Positions 60,647-64,000 of a stretch of DNA of 64,000 bases are shown here, piece after piece. The position numbers and the translations under genes are program-made. The number at the start of each line of letters is the position of its first letter. Within the stretch, counting starts at the first letter, position 1. The notes below the pieces were generated by a model. The model saw only the letters and a list, made by a program, of their open reading frames with translations, was not told where the DNA came from and searched no databases. This stretch comes from Pseudomonadota bacterium (GTDB lineage: Bacteria > Pseudomonadota > Gammaproteobacteria > Steroidobacterales > Steroidobacteraceae): contig JAEZFW010000013.1 of assembly GCA_023417315.1 (NCBI GenBank), positions 1 through 64,000 of the forward strand. Reading direction: 5' to 3'.

Positions 60647-62350
60647 TTATAGATAGCGCGCTGCGATCGGCATCTGCCGGCCGTTTCCAAACGCGCGCGC
60701 CCGCACCCGCACGATGGGGGGCGCTTGCCGGCGCTTGTACTCGCTGCGCGCGATCATCTTCTTTACGCGTGTGATCAACGTGCGGCCCGCTTCGGTTCGT
60801 TCCAGCTCGCCGAAGGCGCGCTCCGCCTGCGCCCGCTCGTGAGCGCCCAGCCGAGTGCCTTCGATCAGGACTTTTAGGATCTCATCCAGCACTTCGTACG
60901 GCGGCAGGCTATCGGTGTCCTTCTGGCCCGGCGCGAGCTCCGCGGATGGAGGCTTGTCGATGATCGATATCGGAATGATCTCGCGACCTGCGCTTTCGTT
61001 GAGGTGACGGCAGAGCGCGAACACTTCGGTCTTGTACAAGTCTCCGATGACACCGAGGCCGCCGTTCGTATCGCCGTAGAGCGTGCAGTATCCGACCGAG
61101 ATCTCGCTCTTGTTACCGGTCGTAAGCAGGAGATGGCCAAAGCGGTTCGAGTACTCCATGAGAATCGTGCCGCGAATACGCGCTTGCAGATTCTCGAGCG
61201 TGAGTCCCGCGACCTCGTGGCCGATCGAGGCCTCGAACTGCGCCTTGTACTCCTCGACGATCTCGCGAATGGGATGCGTGTAGAGCTCGATCGTTAAGTT
61301 CTCGCACAAGCGAACCGAATCGCTCACGCTGCCGGCGCTCGAATATTCCGACGGCATCGTAATCGCAACGACGTTCTCGGACCCGAGCGCCTCGACCGCA
61401 AGCGCAAGCGTCAGTGCGGAATCGATGCCGCCCGAAGAGCCTACGACGGCCTGCGTGAAACCGCAGCGCCGCGCGTAGTCGCGCAAACCAAGCACGATCT
61501 GCTTGCGGTAGAACTCGCAGGTCGGCAGTCCCGCTTTCGAAACGGGCGTCAGCTCTGCGCCGAGCGTATCGCAGAAGGCTTGGCGATTGCGAAAGCCGAG
61601 CGTGATCAGATCCGGCTCGAACCGTTTCGCCTCGAAGACGACGCCTCGATGCGGCTCGAGTGCAAACGACGCGCCGTCATATACGAGCTGGTCATGCCCC
61701 CCGACTTGATTGACGTAAACGATCGGAAGATCGTGTCGAGCAGCGGCTTTTGCGAAGACCTCGTGGCGAATTTCCCGCCGTCCGACGTTGGACGGGCTTG
61801 CATTGATCGACACGACGAGATCAGGGGCCGCATCGGCTAAGCGGATGAACGGATTCACGAGATAGTCGCGTCCTTCATCGTTCCAGCCGTCCTCGCAGAT
61901 CAGAAAACCAATTCGAACCGAATCGATGTCCAACACCCGCGCTACATCCGGACCAGGCTCGAAGTGCCGATGCTCATCGAAGATGTTATAGGTCGGCAGC
62001 AGTTGCTTGTGATAGGTGAGCACGACCTCGCCATCCTTGATCACGAGCAGACTATTGTGAAACCGTTTGCCCACGCCCACGTTCTTGGTCGGCGTTCCCA
62101 CGGCCCAGTACAAATTCGCGCGACGCTTCGTCTCTTCCCGCAAGCGAGCGATTCCGCGCTCGATACGCGCGACGAACTCCTCGTCGTCGAGCAGATCGGC
62201 GGGGTAGTACGCCGTCAACGAAAGCTCCGGGAACACGACGAGGCTCGCGCCTTCCGCATGGGCACGATCGGCGGCGGCACACATCAAGGCGATGTTCCCA
62301 TCGATATCCCCAATCGTCGGGTTGATCTGCGCGATGGACAGCTTGAACAT
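60647..62350 (-). CDS. nadE: Glutamine-dependent NAD+ synthetase
   Basis: A 567-residue two-domain enzyme. The N-terminal nitrilase-like glutaminase has the catalytic triad Glu42 (FPELSLTAYYP), Lys115 (YHKQLLP) and Cys152 (LICEDGW). The C-terminal ATP-pyrophosphatase domain has the P-loop SGGIDS at residues 306-311, LLTTGNKSEISVGYCTLYGD, and the KPPSAELAPGQKDTDSLPPY loop. Amidation of nicotinate-adenine dinucleotide gives NAD. The start codon is 11 bases after the end of pncB, so the genes are cotranscribed. Alternatively it could amidate NaMN to NMN for the following NadM enzyme, as known in Francisella; sequence alone does not decide. Confidence 0.96.
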   Translation of the reverse strand: MFKLSIAQINPTIGDIDGNIALMCAAADRAHAEGASLVVFPELSLTAYYPADLLDDEEFVARIERGIARLREETKRRANLYWAVGTPTKNVGVGKRFHNSLLVIKDGEVVLTYHKQLLPTYNIFDEHRHFEPGPDVARVLDIDSVRIGFLICEDGWNDEGRDYLVNPFIRLADAAPDLVVSINASPSNVGRREIRHEVFAKAAARHDLPIVYVNQVGGHDQLVYDGASFALEPHRGVVFEAKRFEPDLITLGFRNRQAFCDTLGAELTPVSKAGLPTCEFYRKQIVLGLRDYARRCGFTQAVVGSSGGIDSALTLALAVEALGSENVVAITMPSEYSSAGSVSDSVRLCENLTIELYTHPIREIVEEYKAQFEASIGHEVAGLTLENLQARIRGTILMEYSNRFGHLLLTTGNKSEISVGYCTLYGDTNGGLGVIGDLYKTEVFALCRHLNESAGREIIPISIIDKPPSAELAPGQKDTDSLPPYEVLDEILKVLIEGTRLGAHERAQAERAFGELERTEAGRTLITRVKKMIARSEYKRRQAPPIVRVRARAFGNGRQMPIAARYL

Positions 62351-62361
62351 GCGTGACTCCT

Positions 62362-63558
62362 TCAGGCCGCTTGCTTGAACACTTGGCGCAGATAGGCCAG
62401 GAATGTCTCATCGGTGCAGAGCGTCTTTCCGGGCGAGTCCGACAGTTTCGCGACGGGTTGACCGTTGCACTCCATGAGCTTCATGACGATGTTCAACGCG
62501 GGTACACCGAGGTCGTTCGTGAGATTGGTGCCGATGCCGAACCCGCATTGGACGCGATCGGCGAAATGGGCGTAGAGCTCGAGCGCGGCCGGGACATCGA
62601 GCCCATCTGAGAAGACGAGCCGCTTTGTACGTGGGTCGATGCGTAGCTGCTGATAGTGCGCGAGCGCCTTCTCGCCCCATTCCACCGGATCGCCTGAATC
62701 GTGGCGCAATCCATCGAAGAGCTTCGCGAAGTACAAGTCGAAGTCCCCCAGAAACGCATCCATTCCAACAACATCGGTCAGCGCGATACCTAGATCGCCT
62801 CGATACTCCTGCACCCAATGCTCGAGGGCAGCTCGCTGAAAGTTCTTGAGCTGGACGCCGACCGCCTGAAAGGTCTGGAGATACTCGTGCGCCATCGTGC
62901 CGATGGCAGCGAGCCCATAACGCTTCGCCAGATGAACATTGGACGTTCCCTTGAAGAGCTCCGGAATCTCGCGCGCGAGCGTGCCGACCACTTCATCGTG
63001 CCAAGTTCGCGAGAAGCGGCGCCGAGTGCCGAAATCGAAGAACTCGAACGGATGTGCGCTCCTCGACTGCGCCGATGCCATCGTGCTCCTGAGAAGGTCG
63101 ATCTTATTTCGCAGGCGCCGGCGCCCCTCGCTCAGGAGCTCTTCGTTTGCAAAGCGCCTGAAGTAGAGCTCGTTCACGATCGCGAGCACGAAAATCTCGA
63201 AGGCCATCACGTGCAGCTGTGGACCATGCGCCACGATCTCGAGACTATCCCCTGAGGTGGTGACGCGGATGTAGCGACGCTGCAGCCGGAAGATGCGCAG
63301 GAAATCGATGAAGTCGCTCTTGAAGAAGCGCCTGCCCGCGAGATAGGCGAGCTCATCCTCTGCGAACGAGAGTGTGCATAGATGATCGATCTGTGCTTCC
63401 ACTTCGTCTTTGAGCTCGCTCAAGGGATATTGCGGGCGATTGCGGCAGACGAACCGATACTCCGCTTGATTGGCAGGGAAGAAATGCAAGAACGGCTGCA
63501 GCATCGTCCACTTGTACAGATCCGTATCGAGCAGCGATTCGACGATCGGTTTGAACAT
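62362..63558 (-). CDS. pncB: Nicotinate phosphoribosyltransferase
   Basis: A 398-residue enzyme from the ATG at 63558 (MFKPIVESLLDTDLYKWTML), making nicotinate mononucleotide from nicotinate and PRPP. The N-terminus with SLLDTDLYKWTM and YRFVCRNRPQYPL is diagnostic, as are EFFDFGTRRRFSRTWHDEVV, GTSNVHLAKRYGLAAIGTMA, and LRHDSGDPVEWGEKALAHY with the auto-phosphorylated His and PRPP site, plus VFSDGLD. The length is normal. The long open frame upstream of 63558 overlaps the nicotinamidase-like gene and is not part of the protein. It is the second gene of the NAD salvage operon. Confidence 0.96.
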   Translation of the reverse strand: MFKPIVESLLDTDLYKWTMLQPFLHFFPANQAEYRFVCRNRPQYPLSELKDEVEAQIDHLCTLSFAEDELAYLAGRRFFKSDFIDFLRIFRLQRRYIRVTTSGDSLEIVAHGPQLHVMAFEIFVLAIVNELYFRRFANEELLSEGRRRLRNKIDLLRSTMASAQSRSAHPFEFFDFGTRRRFSRTWHDEVVGTLAREIPELFKGTSNVHLAKRYGLAAIGTMAHEYLQTFQAVGVQLKNFQRAALEHWVQEYRGDLGIALTDVVGMDAFLGDFDLYFAKLFDGLRHDSGDPVEWGEKALAHYQQLRIDPRTKRLVFSDGLDVPAALELYAHFADRVQCGFGIGTNLTNDLGVPALNIVMKLMECNGQPVAKLSDSPGKTLCTDETFLAYLRQVFKQAA

Positions 63559-63581
63559 GAGTGTATGCTTATTGTGTTTCT

Positions 63582-64000
63582 TCAGGAGAGAGCCTTCAGT
63601 GCCTCGTCGCTCGTCGTGACTTGCGCGCCGAGATCGCGGGCGCGCGCGAAGAACGCTTCCGCTTTCGCTTCGAATCCGGTCACGGGGCTCATGCAATCGC
63701 GGAGAATCACCACTTCGCGTCGCTGCTCTAGGGACATCTCTGCGAAGAGATGCTCCATTGTGGCGGCGACACAGTGGCTGGCCGCCTCGCCAGCCACGAG
63801 CAAGGTCGCACCGTTCGGTCGCGCTCGAGCGATCAGCCGGTGATTGGGATGCGTGAGCACATCATCGGCTAGCGGGACCTCAGCCTGAACCGCGCTGTAC
63901 TGCTCAGTCATTGGATTCTGACCTTTGAGCACTCGAAAGGCAGGGCGCAGCTGCTGCGCTTCCCAGCTCGCGATTTCCTCGGCGACCGCCGTGTGGATGT
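63582..64000 (-). CDS. Cysteine hydrolase / nicotinamidase-like protein (5' end outside window)
   Basis: The last ~139 residues of a protein of the isochorismatase/nicotinamidase superfamily; the frame is open to the window edge, so the true start lies beyond 64000. The visible part reads EEIASWEAQQLRPAFRVLKG, then QNPMTEQYSAVQAEVPLADD. The nucleophile Cys is in GEAASHCVAATMEHL, and the end VVILRDCMSPVTGFEAKAEA is family-typical. Nicotinamidase would supply nicotinate to PncB, encoded 23 bases downstream, and this position supports that function. The N-terminal catalytic Asp and Lys cannot be checked. Confidence 0.85.
   Translation of the reverse strand, partial: IHTAVAEEIASWEAQQLRPAFRVLKGQNPMTEQYSAVQAEVPLADDVLTHPNHRLIARARPNGATLLVAGEAASHCVAATMEHLFAEMSLEQRREVVILRDCMSPVTGFEAKAEAFFARARDLGAQVTTSDEALKALS

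Noticed and set aside
63559..63696. A 46-codon N-terminal extension of PncB
   Set aside because: It overlaps the end of the nicotinamidase-like gene and lacks family similarity; MFKPIVESLLDTDLYK at 63558 is the usual N-terminus.

Overview
The window looks like a chromosomal segment of a GC-rich gammaproteobacterium. The pointers are the mutY-yggX pair, an alpha-2-macroglobulin/PBP1C pair, an egtB-egtD pair, a fused NadM/Nudix enzyme, and a small acidic protein resembling the gammaproteobacterial DUF6763 family. The style of the intergenic repeats and the many sensor kinases suggest a Steroidobacter- or Xanthomonadales-like lineage, but there is no rRNA or marker gene here to prove it. No phage, plasmid, transposase or CRISPR locus is visible.

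Layout. 0-6.7 kb: small housekeeping or accessory genes (DUF2277, glycine-zipper lipoprotein, YCII protein, nucleosidase, Asp/Glu racemase, SDR oxidoreductase, cytochrome c, periplasmic cyclophilin, and an SRPBCC gene broken by a one-base frameshift). 6.7-20.4 kb, all minus strand: PBP1C and a thioester alpha-2-macroglobulin lipoprotein (envelope defence and repair), an M48 membrane peptidase, a PLD-family enzyme and an EEP-family membrane protein. 20.5-25 kb: a TPR-carrying Ser/Thr kinase with its ECF sigma factor, and a YihY-family protein. 25-34.3 kb: an alpha/beta hydrolase, a FemAB-like acyltransferase, tRNA-Phe, ergothioneine synthesis (egtB-egtD), a signal peptidase I, an M20 amidohydrolase and a double-cNMP/rhodanese regulator. 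34.7-48.2 kb: two paralogous hybrid kinases, each ending REC-REC-HPt, with yggX-mutY, an SRPBCC protein, an AsmA protein and a REC-GGDEF diguanylate cyclase between or after them. 48.5-50.5 kb: a translationally coupled ECF sigma / membrane protein / DUF4097 operon. 50.9-59.6 kb: a signalling block with two NarL-type regulators, two HisKA_3 kinases, one hybrid kinase and a REC-EAL phosphodiesterase. 59.6-64 kb: a NAD salvage operon (nicotinamidase-like, pncB, nadE, nadM-nudix) whose first gene runs off the end of the window.

The genes group into recognisable teams: envelope defence (PBP1C and A2M), two sigma-factor modules, ergothioneine synthesis from histidine, NAD recycling, and a large c-di-GMP/two-component block with opposed GGDEF and EAL outputs.

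The most unusual content is between the genes. At least a dozen intergenic spaces are filled by long imperfect palindromes. Their arms are built of short tandem units that differ from element to element but match within an element, and the arms often meet the core at GTCAGAA on the left and TTCTGAC or a variant on the right. The elements often overlap stop codons or abut start codons. Two further repeat families (a CCCTCACCC...GGATGAGGG unit and a CTCGCCTTCGCGAG hairpin) occur in the same spaces and in two cases lie inside the core of a palindrome.
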